Positions 51,395 to 60,797 are shown, counted from the first letter of the stretch. The stretch is 64,000 bases of DNA from JANSYL01 sp965229695 (GCA_965229695.1 OZ245921.1:2728001-2792000); one strand, 5' to 3'. Made by a program: numbers and translations. The notes: generated by a model from the letters alone, not told the origin.

Positions 51395-51692
51395 AGATGC
51401 GCGAATTGGCGGCATCTTGGTACCGGGTCCAATCGGGGAAGGCAAACAATCGACAGGGGGTGGCCACGCATCCGGGCCGGATGGGCCAAGATGCGTGGCT
51501 AGGGGGTACGACAAGCAACAAAAGATCCCGAACGACACATGCTCGAGACGGGAAAACCCTGCCCCAAAAGCGTTAATCAAGGGTTTATGGCTCCAAATTC
51601 GTTATTTGCGACAGATCAAGGTGCGCCCATTGGGTCGCTGGCACTCTATCCTTGCGCGGACGTTGTGACTTGGATGGCAAAGGAGTGCCCTC
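51395..51692. other. Promoter region of tRNA-Leu and the hypothetical gene at 51693
   Basis: 298 nt. It must hold the tRNA promoter on the minus strand and the promoter of the 51693 gene on the plus strand. No conserved gene is seen. Confidence 0.5.
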
Positions 51693-52478
51693 GTGCCCCA
51701 ACGCGACCGAGATATTGTAACTGTTTCCCCACCGACATTTGATCGGACAGATTTCGCGGGTGTCGATCAGGCTTTGGCCGCTGGCGCACCCACCTATGAC
51801 CGGGCTTGGCTGATGGGCCGGTTCGATGAGGGGCTGCAGATACGCCTGCGCCGTGGTCCCTCGGACGGATTTATCATGTTTCAACCGGGCCGCTTGGCCT
51901 GGCGTGCCATTCAGGGCGCCGAACGGGCCGTTGTTGTCCATGATCTACGCGTGGCCGATGGGGCAGAAGCCGCCCCGACCGTGCGCCGTTTGTGGAGCAC
52001 GGTGGAAAGCTTTGCGCGCTATTACGGCTATGCTGCCATCCTTGCGATGGGCGGCGAGGCTGATGGCCTGATCGCACCGTCGCGGCGGCCTGACCGGGGT
52101 TGGGTGCAGTTTGACGATGATGGCAAGGGCGCGAAGCTTTGGGGCCGCATTCTACAAGGGCCCGTCAGCTTGCCAAGCCTGCCAAGGGATTGGGTGGCGC
52201 GGGCCGCCAGCTTGGGGGCGGGGTTGGTGTTGCAGTCAACCGGCGAACTGGCTGGGTCCGAGGCGCGCGCGATACGGCTAGAGGCTTTGCTGGCCGCCCA
52301 TGGTATGTGCCTGCGCCATGATCGGCTGCGCGATGGGCGGGATGTGCGCCACCGCGCGGTCGCGCCGGCACCGTGTTTTTCAATTGTCTTGGATGGGGTG
52401 CGGTTGGGCGGCCCAGAACTGACCGACGCGCAGATCCTGGCCGCGGCGCTGGCAGCCAGGGCGCAGGCGCGGGGTTAG
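51693..52478 (+). CDS. GNAT-like conserved hypothetical protein
   Basis: 261 aa; not firmly recognised. The segment SDGFIMFQPGRLAWRAI followed by AVVVHDLRVADG and SFARYYGYAAILAMGG resembles the acetyltransferase-like N-terminal part of YoaP-type proteins (GxIEYxPGExAWRPV), with a possible thioredoxin-like or hydrophobic C-terminal half. GTG start at 51693 with AGGAG 7 nt upstream. It is convergent with apt and overlaps its end by 4 nt. A role cannot be given; the GNAT call is inference from pattern. Confidence 0.5.
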   Translation: MPQRDRDIVTVSPPTFDRTDFAGVDQALAAGAPTYDRAWLMGRFDEGLQIRLRRGPSDGFIMFQPGRLAWRAIQGAERAVVVHDLRVADGAEAAPTVRRLWSTVESFARYYGYAAILAMGGEADGLIAPSRRPDRGWVQFDDDGKGAKLWGRILQGPVSLPSLPRDWVARAASLGAGLVLQSTGELAGSEARAIRLEALLAAHGMCLRHDRLRDGRDVRHRAVAPAPCFSIVLDGVRLGGPELTDAQILAAALAARAQARG

Positions 52479-53014
52479 GCGCCAGGGTAGCTCGCGATCG
52501 CGTGCACTGACATGCCCATCGCCTCGAGCTTTGCGCGCCCGCCCAGATCGGGCAGGTCGATGACAAAGGCACAGCCCACAACCTCGGCGCCTAAGCGTTC
52601 GATCAATTTGATACCGGCCTCGGCTGTGCCGCCGGTGGCCAACAGATCATCCACCAGCAAGACGTGCTGACCGGGTGCAATAGCGTCCTGGTGCACCTCC
52701 ATCGTGGCCGAGCCATATTCAAGCTCGTAATCTTGTTCAAACGTGGCCCCTGGCAGCTTGCCCTTTTTGCGGATCGGCACAAACCCCAGCGACAATTGAT
52801 GCGCCACCGCCCCGCCTAGGATAAAGCCGCGTGCCTCGAGCCCCGCGACAACATCGATGTCTTCCCCAACGAAGGGTGACAAAAGCTGGTCAATGGCCAG
52901 GCGAAAGCCACGCGGGTCGGAAAACAGGGTGGTCACATCGCGAAACAAAATCCCCTCATGCGGGAAATCGGGGATCGTGCGGATGTAATCGCTCACATCT
53001 TTTTGGCTGAGCAT
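52475..53014 (-). CDS. apt: Adenine phosphoribosyltransferase
   Basis: 179-aa Apt, normal length. The PRPP-binding motif VLLVDDLLATGGT is at 118-130, and FRDVTTLFSDPRGFRLAID near the start and GLEARGFILGGAVA are family signatures. It converts adenine and PRPP to AMP. The start has AAGGAG 9 nt upstream. The mtnP gene at 57-58 kb supplies adenine by cleaving methylthioadenosine, so the two work in the same salvage route. The gene follows the DUF2927 gene by 33 nt. Confidence 0.95.
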   Translation of the reverse strand: MLSQKDVSDYIRTIPDFPHEGILFRDVTTLFSDPRGFRLAIDQLLSPFVGEDIDVVAGLEARGFILGGAVAHQLSLGFVPIRKKGKLPGATFEQDYELEYGSATMEVHQDAIAPGQHVLLVDDLLATGGTAEAGIKLIERLGAEVVGCAFVIDLPDLGGRAKLEAMGMSVHAIASYPGA

Positions 53015-53047
53015 CGTGGGCAGCTCCTTATGGGCAGCGCGAATGGG

Positions 53048-53725
53048 CTAAAGGCGCGGATAGTGTTGGCGTAGGGCAGCGGCGTCTTGGCCGCGCAGCC
53101 ATACGGTTGAGTTGGCGTTTTCCGCGAAAATCGAGCGGTCATAGGCGGGGGAGGCGATGTCGGTGGGCAGGCCCAGAGCCTGGACCAACTCCTCCAACAC
53201 CACCGATGCAATCTCACGTCGGCGGATGTCTTGGCTGATGGCAATGGCGGCGGTTTGGATGACACCCGCGCGCGACCGGATGGCCACCCGTGCAATTGCG
53301 ATTTCCGATCCGTCAAGCTCTGGCACACCGGTGCCGCTGAGCCGCCCACCCTGGGGCGTTTCGACCAGGTAAAGGGGGATGTCGATATCACCCTCACCCT
53401 CATAGGCGCGTTCCAAAAATAGGGCCGCGCCCGCGCCGTTGATCTCTTCAATCGCCTCATCAATTGCGGCGTCGACCAGATCGAGCTTGTAGTCGGGGAA
53501 GGTCAGGGCTGTGCCCATGATACCGACCCGCAGCGACAGGCGGCGCTGTTCCGGCCAGCGAATGAACGGTTTGGCGCAAGCCCCGCCTGGGGGGGCGGCA
53601 CAGGCGACCAGCCGATAAAACGCCTCGTCCGAGATGATATGGGGGACGGCGATGTATTCCTGCGCCGCGCTAGGCACGGGGCCAAAACAGGCCAAAAAGC
53701 AGAGGAGAAAGCATCGCCGCAACAT
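53048..53725 (-). CDS. DUF2927 domain-containing exported protein
   Basis: 225-aa protein of the DUF2927 family, with a signal peptide (CFLLCFLACFGPVPSAAQ). It has the pattern WPEQRRLSLRVGIMGTALTFP early, and GLPTDIASPAYDRSIFAEN near the end. The family resembles metallopeptidase-like secreted proteins of alphaproteobacteria, but the HExxH-type motif is replaced here by VVLEELVQALGLP, so no clear catalytic zinc site. The start at 53725 is chosen to place the signal peptide correctly; a start at 53761 is possible. Located before apt. Function unknown. Confidence 0.75.
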   Translation of the reverse strand: MLRRCFLLCFLACFGPVPSAAQEYIAVPHIISDEAFYRLVACAAPPGGACAKPFIRWPEQRRLSLRVGIMGTALTFPDYKLDLVDAAIDEAIEEINGAGAALFLERAYEGEGDIDIPLYLVETPQGGRLSGTGVPELDGSEIAIARVAIRSRAGVIQTAAIAISQDIRRREIASVVLEELVQALGLPTDIASPAYDRSIFAENANSTVWLRGQDAAALRQHYPRL

Positions 53726-53824
53726 GAGCCTTGTGATGGCAAGCTGCGGGCCGGGGATCAAGCGGGTGGGCGCGCATCGCGCCGCCGGTGTTGCGGCGGG
53801 GGCGCGGGTTTTGGGCCTAAGCGC

Positions 53825-54727
53825 TCAGCCTTGGTCTGGCCGCAGGTTGTGCGAGAGGAATTCGAACACCTGAGCCCGCATTTCAGGCGTTTCCTCATGC
53901 CCGGCCTTGGGCTCGGTCAGGATCGTCAGCGCCTCGGATGCGCCATACGCGGCCCGCAACCGGGCCAGGGCCGGCGTCAGCGCCTGCGGCGGGGTGAGGG
54001 GGTCTTTGCCACCGGAACAGATCAATTGCGGGCGCGGCGCGATCAGGGCCGCAACATCAGCCATGTCACCATGGGCCAACAGGCCGGGCACTGTCATATA
54101 GGGGCCATGCAGGTCATGCGCCCCGGTGTCGATCAGGGGGCCAATTTGCGAAAACGCGCAGAGATGGGCGGCGGCGGCGATGTCCAGCGCAAGTGCAGCA
54201 AGCCAATAGGCATGGGTCGCCCCCATCGACAGGCCCAGCGTGGCGATGCGGGCTGCGTCGACCTCCGGCCGGTCGGAGAGCCAGCGGAAAGCGGCATGCA
54301 ATTCCGCCAACATCTGTCCCATCAGCGGGCGGCCCCGCCAGAGCGCGACCTTGGCCAAAGCAGCCTCTGGCCCCTGGGACTGCCGACCACCGAAGGGTGC
54401 GAGATCGATGGCCAACACGGCTATGCCCCGTTCCACCAAATCGGGACCAAACGGGCGTTGAAGCGCCGGGCGGCCGATCAAAAGCTCGTCTGCGCCAATC
54501 GTGTAGTTGTTGCCGTGGGCGTGGCAATAAAGAACGCCCGGATGCGGGCCAGAGCCCGGCGGTAACAGCAGATGGCCTTGGCTAAAGCCCGTCACAAAAT
54601 CAAAACGGAGTTGTTGTTGCCGGAAGCTTTCCGCGGCTGTTTCGCCCACCACGTCCACGCCGCGCAAAGGCGGTGGCCCCTCGGGCCAGCCCAATAGCGC
54701 CCATAGCTGGTCGCGCGTCAGCGCCAT
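53825..54727 (-). CDS. Alpha/beta hydrolase (dienelactone/acetyl-esterase-like)
   Basis: 300-aa serine hydrolase. The triad can be assigned: Ser167 in GLSMG, Asp242 in GGKDPLTP and His277 in AGHEETPEM. The oxyanion region YCHAHGNNYTIG follows strand 3 early in the chain. No signal peptide. It acts on an ester or lactone of unknown nature. It lies 3 nt after the LysE gene, in a run of minus-strand genes (LysE, hydrolase) that may form a small operon. Confidence 0.85.
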   Translation of the reverse strand: MALTRDQLWALLGWPEGPPPLRGVDVVGETAAESFRQQQLRFDFVTGFSQGHLLLPPGSGPHPGVLYCHAHGNNYTIGADELLIGRPALQRPFGPDLVERGIAVLAIDLAPFGGRQSQGPEAALAKVALWRGRPLMGQMLAELHAAFRWLSDRPEVDAARIATLGLSMGATHAYWLAALALDIAAAAHLCAFSQIGPLIDTGAHDLHGPYMTVPGLLAHGDMADVAALIAPRPQLICSGGKDPLTPPQALTPALARLRAAYGASEALTILTEPKAGHEETPEMRAQVFEFLSHNLRPDQG

Positions 54728-54730
54728 CGC

Positions 54731-55360
54731 TCAGGCGCTGGCCCGCCGCAAGCTGGCGGTCAAAACCCCCATGGCAATCAGTGTCGCGCCGCCCATCCGG
54801 GTCAACCAGGTGATCACGCGCGGGCGCTTGAGCCGGGCGCGCAATTGATCGGCCAAAAGCGCGTAGGCCAAGGCGTTGATTGCAGCCAGGGTCACGAAGC
54901 TGGCGATCAGAATGGCGAATTGCGGCAGCAGCGGCGCGGTTGGGGTCAAGAACTGCGGCACAAAGGCGATGAAAAACGCGATGGATTTTGGGTTCAGCGC
55001 CGTGACGATGGTGGCCTGACCAAAGCTTTGCCGCGCGCTTACGGTGCCGCCGCTTGGCAGATCAAGTGGCCGGTCGGCAGCGTTGCGGATCATCTGAATG
55101 CCCAAATAGACCAGATAAATCGCACCGACCCATTTCAACGCCGTGAACAGCGTGGCCGAGGCCAAAACCAGCGCGCCAAGCCCGGCAAGTGAGGCTGTCA
55201 TTGCAATCAAATCCCCAAGCGCCACCCCGGCAGCGGTTGAAACAGCAACCCTGCGCCCCTGGCTCAGCGCGTAGGACAGCACCAGCAGAACGGTCGGTCC
55301 AGGGATCAGCAACAGCGCGGTGGATGCGGCGACAAAGGCGAGCCAGGTTTCGAATGCCAT
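54731..55360 (-). CDS. LysE family amino acid exporter
   Basis: 209-aa LysE/RhtB protein with the canonical N-terminal LIPGPTVLLVLSYALSQGRR (PGPxxLLVLxxAxxxGRR) and about six helices. It is more canonical than the LysE at 13.2 kb. RBS GGAG about 7 nt upstream. Exports an amino acid or a derivative such as homoserine lactone; substrate unknown. Confidence 0.88.
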   Translation of the reverse strand: MAFETWLAFVAASTALLLIPGPTVLLVLSYALSQGRRVAVSTAAGVALGDLIAMTASLAGLGALVLASATLFTALKWVGAIYLVYLGIQMIRNAADRPLDLPSGGTVSARQSFGQATIVTALNPKSIAFFIAFVPQFLTPTAPLLPQFAILIASFVTLAAINALAYALLADQLRARLKRPRVITWLTRMGGATLIAMGVLTASLRRASA

Positions 55361-55392
55361 AGGGGAACTCCGCGATCAGAACACGGCGCCAC

Positions 55393-55869
55393 TCAACCCC
55401 AAAGCGGGGGCTTTGTCACCATCAGCCAGAACACGATCAGCAGCGCGCCAAATGCAGGCCAGCCGAGCGCGAACCAAATGCGATAGGCGCGATGGGCGGA
55501 CTCGGGCAGGGCTTTGCCGGCACGTTCGGCCTCGGCTGCCAGGTCGCGTATGCGGATTTGCAGGCGCACGACCGGGGCCCAGCACAAAAACGCCAACAGG
55601 TAGAGCGCGTAGGTTAGCAAAAGCCACGGTTCGGTCAGCGGAAGTCCCAAAAGCCAAACCAGCCAAAGCCCCGTTGCGGGTTGGATAATCCCGGCAGGCG
55701 TCGTAAAAACCCAATCCGCCAGAACCACGCCGCTGGCCACGCCCCGAACCTGCGTCGGCTCGGCCCGTCTCATCACCCAAACCATCTGAAAGGCCGTGCC
55801 GATGCCGGTGCCGAATAGGACGGTGCTGGAAAGGATATGGAGCCATTTCGCGACGAAATAGGGATCCAT
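55393..55869 (-). CDS. DUF2269 family membrane protein
   Basis: 158-aa inner-membrane protein with four helices, DUF2269-type: KWLHILSSTVLFGTGIGTAF at the start, LADWVFTTPAGIIQPATGLWL in the middle, and RIWFALGWPAFGALLIVFWLMV at the end. The start at 55869 overlaps the SDR stop by 1-3 nt, so it is coupled to that gene. Histidine/arginine positions hint at a haem or copper function in the wider family, but none is proven. Confidence 0.8.
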   Translation of the reverse strand: MDPYFVAKWLHILSSTVLFGTGIGTAFQMVWVMRRAEPTQVRGVASGVVLADWVFTTPAGIIQPATGLWLVWLLGLPLTEPWLLLTYALYLLAFLCWAPVVRLQIRIRDLAAEAERAGKALPESAHRAYRIWFALGWPAFGALLIVFWLMVTKPPLWG

Positions 55870-57146
55870 CAGCGTTCCTCCTCCAACAGCATCCAGACTA
55901 GGATCAAGACAAGGATCGGCAGGTTTTTGAGCAGGCCGCCAAGTGGGAGTAGCCAAAGTGCCGGGTCGAGGAGAGTAAAGGCCAAAGTATACCCCCCAAC
56001 CAATGCAAGCTGCACGAGGCCTGTTATTTTGGGGCGCCAATTCCGCGCCAAGGCCAAAGCGATTAGCAGGTCAAACAGGCCGAAACCGCGCGCCAGGGCG
56101 ATCCACATAGTATCGGGCCAGCCCAAATGCGCGGTGATCGGTAGAAAGACCTCGGCTGGCAGCAACAGGCCAAGACAGCCCGAGGCCAGCCACAAGAGCA
56201 TTAATGTCAAGCGCAACAGCGGGCGCAGCAGGAAGAGGCGGGCGTGCCAAAGGTCTTGCGTGCCTGCAGGGCGGGCCGCAAGAAACGCATCAACGCCGCG
56301 CGGCTGCAAACCAAGCTCTTTGATGAGCGCGGCTTCCTGAGCTTCTACACCGTGTGCCAATTGCGCCACCGAACTGCGCGAGATCGGCCCCATACGAAAC
56401 ACATCCCCGATTGTGCCAAGTGCCTGTGCCACCGGCATCCCAAGGCGTAGGTGGCCCACCTGCGGCAAGCCCATCCAAGCGCGCAAACCTTCAAGTAAAT
56501 CGGCCTGCGTGACGCGGGTCGGACCGCCGATATCCCAGGCTCCGGGCGCTGGCGGGGTGATCAAGCAGGCTGAGATCGCTGCGGCCAGGTCTTCTGCGTG
56601 GATGGGATTGAAGACCTGATCGCCATTGCCGACCACAGGGGTCACGATTGGGCAGGCCGCAAGGGCGCGCGCCAGGGATGTGCCGCCGTAAGACGTATCG
56701 GCCATCACCAGCCCCGGGCGCAGGATGGTAAGGCCTGCCTCGGCCGCTGTGGCCTCACCCGCACGGCGCCAATAGGCAAAGGGGGTATTGGCCTCAATAC
56801 CAATGGCCGAGATCAGAAGGCCCGGCGCATCCGCATCTTTTGCGGCATAGGCAGCGGCAGGCGCTTTCACATGCACGGCTTCAAAGACTGCATCTGATGC
56901 GTTGAGCAGGCCCGCAGCGTTTACAATCGCGCATCCTTGGGTCAGCGTCGGGTGCCAGAACTCCGGGTCATGGCTGGATGGATCCGTCAGATCGGCGCGT
57001 AGGCAGCGAAACCCCATCCGTTCGAGCCGGGCCGTGCGGCGGGCTGAGGCCAATACGTCCCATCCCTGGGCGCGCAGATGAAAAGCGATGTGCCGCCCGA
57101 TGAAGCCATCTGCGCCCAAGATCAAGACAGAGCGTGGCCCGCTCAC
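55869..57146 (-). CDS. SDR (NAD(P)-binding) protein fused to a DoxX-like membrane domain
   Basis: 425 aa. The N-terminal part (about 1-295) is an extended short-chain reductase/epimerase-like domain, with LILGADGFIGRHIAFHL as nucleotide-binding motif (GxxGxxG form); it resembles the NDUFA9/atypical SDR group. The C-terminal 120 residues form about four helices like the DoxX-like family (LLRPLLRLTLMLLWLASGCLGLLLP). Start is GTG at 57146, overlapping mtnP by 4 nt. The fusion suggests a membrane-bound reductase; substrate unknown. Confidence 0.82.
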   Translation of the reverse strand: MSGPRSVLILGADGFIGRHIAFHLRAQGWDVLASARRTARLERMGFRCLRADLTDPSSHDPEFWHPTLTQGCAIVNAAGLLNASDAVFEAVHVKAPAAAYAAKDADAPGLLISAIGIEANTPFAYWRRAGEATAAEAGLTILRPGLVMADTSYGGTSLARALAACPIVTPVVGNGDQVFNPIHAEDLAAAISACLITPPAPGAWDIGGPTRVTQADLLEGLRAWMGLPQVGHLRLGMPVAQALGTIGDVFRMGPISRSSVAQLAHGVEAQEAALIKELGLQPRGVDAFLAARPAGTQDLWHARLFLLRPLLRLTLMLLWLASGCLGLLLPAEVFLPITAHLGWPDTMWIALARGFGLFDLLIALALARNWRPKITGLVQLALVGGYTLAFTLLDPALWLLPLGGLLKNLPILVLILVWMLLEEER

Positions 57147-58015
57147 CCCAACACACGCCCGGCGACGGTGCTCAGCTTTTCGATCATCGCTGCGTCGCGC
57201 TTTTCCGGTGCCGTAAGAATAGCGTAATCCAGCGCGCGGTCGCAGCCATGGGGGCAGGGCGCGCGGTCTGTCCCAAGAAGCTTGGGCAGGCGCGCGATCA
57301 AGGCGCGGGCTTTGTCGGCATTGCCAGTGAGGGTCGCGATGATGTCGGTGATATCGACGGCGCCGTGGTCAGGGTGCCAGCTGTCGTAATCGGTGATCAT
57401 CGCGACCGAGGCGTAGCAAAGCTCGGCCTCGCGGGCCAATTTCGCCTCGGGCATATTGGTCATGCCGATCACGTCGCAACCCCAGACCTCTCGATAAAGC
57501 TTGGATTCGGCGAGAGAGGAAAACTGCGGGCCTTCCATGGCCAGATAGGTGCCGCCCTCATGCACATTGATGCCTTCGGCTTTGGCCGCTTCGGCGCAAG
57601 CGGCGCTGAGGCGGGGGCAGGTGGGGTGGGCGACCGAAACATGGGCGACCAGGCCGGGGCCGAAGAAGCTTTTCTCGCGGGCAAAGGTGCGGTCGATAAA
57701 CTGATCGACGATGACAAAATCACCCGGCGCCATTTCCTCACGGAACGACCCGCAGGCCGAGACCGAGATCACATCCGTCACGCCCAAACGTTTCAGCGCG
57801 TCGATATTGGCGCGGTAGGGCACGGTCGTGGGCGTGTGCACATGCCCGCGCCCGTGGCGGGGCAGAAAGGCCATTTGCACACCATCCAAACGCCCGGTCA
57901 GGATCTGGTCCGAGGGGGTGCCAAACGGGCTGTCGACGCTTTGCCAGCGCGCGTCCTCTAGACCCGCGATCTCATAAACGCCGGACCCACCGATGATGCC
58001 AATGATTGTGTCCAT
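57143..58015 (-). CDS. mtnP: S-methyl-5'-thioadenosine phosphorylase
   Basis: 290-aa phosphorylase of the MTAP group. Signature segments: IIGGSGVYEI at the N-terminus, RHGRGHVHTPTTVPYRANI, VISVSACGSFREEM, LAMEGPQFSSLAESKLYR, and VIGMTNMPEAKLAREAELCYA. It cleaves methylthioadenosine with phosphate to adenine and methylthioribose-1-phosphate. The start at 58015 has GGGGCAAAGG upstream. Its adenine can be recycled by apt (52.5 kb). It overlaps the SDR gene by 4 nt at its 3' end. Confidence 0.93.
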   Translation of the reverse strand: MDTIIGIIGGSGVYEIAGLEDARWQSVDSPFGTPSDQILTGRLDGVQMAFLPRHGRGHVHTPTTVPYRANIDALKRLGVTDVISVSACGSFREEMAPGDFVIVDQFIDRTFAREKSFFGPGLVAHVSVAHPTCPRLSAACAEAAKAEGINVHEGGTYLAMEGPQFSSLAESKLYREVWGCDVIGMTNMPEAKLAREAELCYASVAMITDYDSWHPDHGAVDITDIIATLTGNADKARALIARLPKLLGTDRAPCPHGCDRALDYAILTAPEKRDAAMIEKLSTVAGRVLG

Positions 58016-58285
58016 GCCTTTGCCCCTGTGCTTCTGTCCCAGGCAATTTGCACGGCAGGGGCGGGACATGAAAGCGTCGAAACGGCGCGGGGGCGGCGGT
58101 GTTACTCACCCTAGGGTTGCGTCCAGCGCATAGCAGCGTCCCACTTGCTGGGGTTCCGCGATACCGGGCGCACCGGTATTTCAGCGCGCAAACCCGCGAC
58201 AGCCTGTGTCTGCGGTCAAGTTCCGTGTGACGCGCGTTGGATGTCCGTACCCGACGCCTTCCAAACTGAAAAACTGGAGTCTTTG

Positions 58286-59911
58286 ATGACCCGCACCCTT
58301 TTGGCGGCCGTGACGGGCCGTTTGTCGACCTCGGATCGTGTGATCCTGCGCGATGGCGTGACGGTGGATCGACTGCGTATCGAGCTGTTGTCGGGCCTGA
58401 CCGTCGCTCTGGCCCTGGTGCCCGAAGCGGTGGCTTTTGCCTTTGTCGCGGGCGTGCACCCGCTGGTCGGGCTTTACGCGGCCTTTATCGTCGGGTTGAT
58501 CACCGCCCTGATTGGCGGTCGGCCTGGCATGATTTCGGGCGCGACCGGGGCTCTGGCCGTGGTCATGGTCAGCTTGGTGGCACAACATGGGGTGGAATAT
58601 CTGTTTGCCGCCGTGGTGCTGATGGGGGCGATCCAAATTGCGGCGGGGGTGTTTCGCCTGGGCAAGTTCATTCGCTTGGTGCCGCATCCGGTGATGCTGG
58701 GCTTTGTGAACGGCTTGGCGATAGTGATTTTCCTGGCGCAATTGGGCCAATTTCAGGTGCCAGGCACGGCGGAGGTGTCGGGCCATGGGATCGCGCATGG
58801 CGAATGGCTAAGCGGCGCGCCCTTAGCGATTATGTTGGCTCTGGTGGCGTTGACCATGGCGGTGATTTGGATCCTGCCACGTTTCACCAATGTGGTGCCT
58901 GCACCTTTGGCGGGCATCGCGATCACGGCGGCCATTGTGATCGGCTTTGGCCTAGATGTGCCGCGTGTGGGGGATATGGCCTCGATCGAGGGTGGGTTTC
59001 CTACCCTGCACATTCCGATGGTGCCGCTGACGCTTGAGACGTTGTGGATCATTCTGCCTTATGCCCTGATCCTGGCCGCAATTGGCCTGATCGAAAGCCT
59101 GTTGACGCTGAATCTGGTGGGCGAGATCACGGGCGAGCGCGGTGGGGCCAGCCAAGAATGTGTGGCCCAAGGGGTCGCCAATACCGTGACCGGGTTCTTT
59201 GGCGGCATGGGCGGTTGCGCGATGATCGGGCAATCGATGATCAATGTGAAATCCGGCGGGCGCACGCGGATCGCGGGTGTCGCAGCAGCCCTATTCTTGC
59301 TGAGCTTCATTCTGTTCGCGGCACCATTGATCGAGCAGATCCCGCTGGCCGCGTTGGTGGGTGTGATGTTCATGGTGGTGATCGGCACCTTCGCTTGGAA
59401 TTCGCTGAAGATCCTGACCAAGGTGCCGCTGACCGATGCCGTGGTGATCGTGCTGGTCACGGTTGTGACGGTTCTGACCGACCTGGCCACGGCGGTGGTT
59501 GTAGGGGTCGTCGTCTCGGCCCTGGCCTATGCCTGGCAGAACGCGACGCGCATTCACGCACGGACCTATGAGACGCCGGAAGGGGCCAAGGTGTATCAGG
59601 TGCAGGGGCCGTTGTTCTTTGGTTCGGCCGAAGGGTTTTCGGAACTGTTTTCTCCCGCTTCAGACCCGTCGCGCGTGGTGGTGGATTTTGCCGACAGCCG
59701 CGTGGCGGATCAATCGGCGCTGCAAGCCATTGAGAAGATCGCGGCACGCTATCAAGCGGCGGGCAAAAGCATCGAGTTGCGGCATTTGTCGCGGGACTGC
59801 CACAAGCTTTTGACCAAGGCGGGGCATTTGGTGGTCGATAGTGATGATGATCCTGATTACCAGGTGGCGACCGATTATTCCGTACGCACCGGGATTTTGG
59901 GCGGGCATTAA
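58286..59911 (+). CDS. SulP family inorganic anion transporter
   Basis: 542-aa SulP/SLC26-type transporter. The transmembrane part (about residues 25-410) starts LLSGLTVALALVPEAVAFAFVAGV, the SulP signature, with a central GGMGGCAMIGQSMINVKSGG motif. A C-terminal STAS domain (about 440-535) has QGPLFFGSAEGF and VVVDFADSRVADQSALQAIEKI. It carries sulfate, bicarbonate or another anion. Start at 58286 with GGAG 7 nt upstream; the longer frame to 58145 has no support. Divergent from mtnP. Confidence 0.92.
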   Translation: MTRTLLAAVTGRLSTSDRVILRDGVTVDRLRIELLSGLTVALALVPEAVAFAFVAGVHPLVGLYAAFIVGLITALIGGRPGMISGATGALAVVMVSLVAQHGVEYLFAAVVLMGAIQIAAGVFRLGKFIRLVPHPVMLGFVNGLAIVIFLAQLGQFQVPGTAEVSGHGIAHGEWLSGAPLAIMLALVALTMAVIWILPRFTNVVPAPLAGIAITAAIVIGFGLDVPRVGDMASIEGGFPTLHIPMVPLTLETLWIILPYALILAAIGLIESLLTLNLVGEITGERGGASQECVAQGVANTVTGFFGGMGGCAMIGQSMINVKSGGRTRIAGVAAALFLLSFILFAAPLIEQIPLAALVGVMFMVVIGTFAWNSLKILTKVPLTDAVVIVLVTVVTVLTDLATAVVVGVVVSALAYAWQNATRIHARTYETPEGAKVYQVQGPLFFGSAEGFSELFSPASDPSRVVVDFADSRVADQSALQAIEKIAARYQAAGKSIELRHLSRDCHKLLTKAGHLVVDSDDDPDYQVATDYSVRTGILGGH

Positions 59912-60038
59912 AGCCGGGCCGCGGTTGCGCCACGCTGCGCGTGTCGCCCGGATGCTTTTACCAAGGGGAAAAGCGGGCCTTGCGGGACCATTGAGAACTT
60001 AAACGCAGGTCGTGCGGCTTGGCTTTGTCCTACATTTT

Positions 60039-60097
60039 GGGGCGCTGCCCCCGGCGCCAACGGCGCCTCCCCCGGAGTTGTATTTGCCAAGATGAAG
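60039..60097. repeat. GC-rich intergenic repeat, probable dispersed Rhodobacteraceae element
   Basis: A 59-nt stretch with GGGGCGCTGCCCCCGGCGCC, a short spacer and a second GGCGCC, then CCCCCGGAG and GCCAAGATGAAG. From memory, closely similar text recurs between genes in many roseobacter genomes; this cannot be confirmed here because only one copy is in the window. It lies in the 200-nt gap between the SulP and flavin reductase genes, which are convergent. Confidence 0.45.
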
Positions 60098-60113
60098 GGG
60101 GAGGTCTGGCGGG

Positions 60114-60719
60114 CTATTCGCCGGGCCGTGCGAGACTGAATTTTTCACGGATCACGGAATAGTCTCGATAACCCATGCGGGTCAGCGGGTTGAAGCTGAG
60201 CACGTCGAATATGCCATCGATCAGGCAATCATCGCGCAAATGCACGCCAATGACCTCGCCAAAAACAGCGAAGTTGGCCTCGCCCGGTAATTGCACGATT
60301 TGGGTCAGCTTGCATTCCAGATTGGCCGGCGCGCCCACAACGCGAGAGCAGGCGATCGTTTCGCAAGCCGCGCGGTCAATGCCGGCCAGCGTGAACTCAT
60401 CGGTGTCCTTATCCCAGGGGCCGGAGGTTTGGTTCATCACATCCTTCATCGCGTATTCGACGACATTGACGCAGAAGACGCCGGTGTCACGGATATTGGC
60501 GACGCTATCCTTCGTGTCGCCCCGATCCGGTTTGGCGGCGGTGGAGGCGAACATGACCTGGGGCGGCACATAAGCCACGGCGTTGAAGAAGGAATACGGT
60601 GCTAAGTTTTCCGACCCGTCGCTGCCGCGCGTGGAAATCCAGCCGATGGGACGAGGCGTCACGATCGCGTTGAACGGGTTGTGCGGCAGGCCATGGCCAT
60701 CCTGCGGGCGATAGAACAT
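60114..60719 (-). CDS. Flavin reductase family protein
   Basis: 201-aa FMN-binding split-barrel protein of the flavin reductase-like (DIM6/NTAB) family. It starts FYRPQDGHGLPHNPFNAIVTPRPIGWIST, and has NLAPYSFFNAVAYVPP, the FMN-binding region, and FGEVIGVHLRDD near the end. It may supply reduced flavin to a monooxygenase or reduce another substrate; no partner oxygenase is adjacent. Complete by length and with an ATG at 60719. Convergent with the SulP gene. Confidence 0.88.
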   Translation of the reverse strand: MFYRPQDGHGLPHNPFNAIVTPRPIGWISTRGSDGSENLAPYSFFNAVAYVPPQVMFASTAAKPDRGDTKDSVANIRDTGVFCVNVVEYAMKDVMNQTSGPWDKDTDEFTLAGIDRAACETIACSRVVGAPANLECKLTQIVQLPGEANFAVFGEVIGVHLRDDCLIDGIFDVLSFNPLTRMGYRDYSVIREKFSLARPGE

Positions 60720-60797
60720 TGGCGAAACTCCCTTGGTTTGGCAAAGGGGTAGCGCCGTGTTAGGCGGGATGCCAGGGGCAATCGGGCGACGGGCGCG

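Noticed and set aside
50826..51521. 231-codon frame on the minus strand across the tRNA gene
   Set aside because: It translates tRNA-Leu sequence, which is clearly an RNA gene, and lacks conservation signals.
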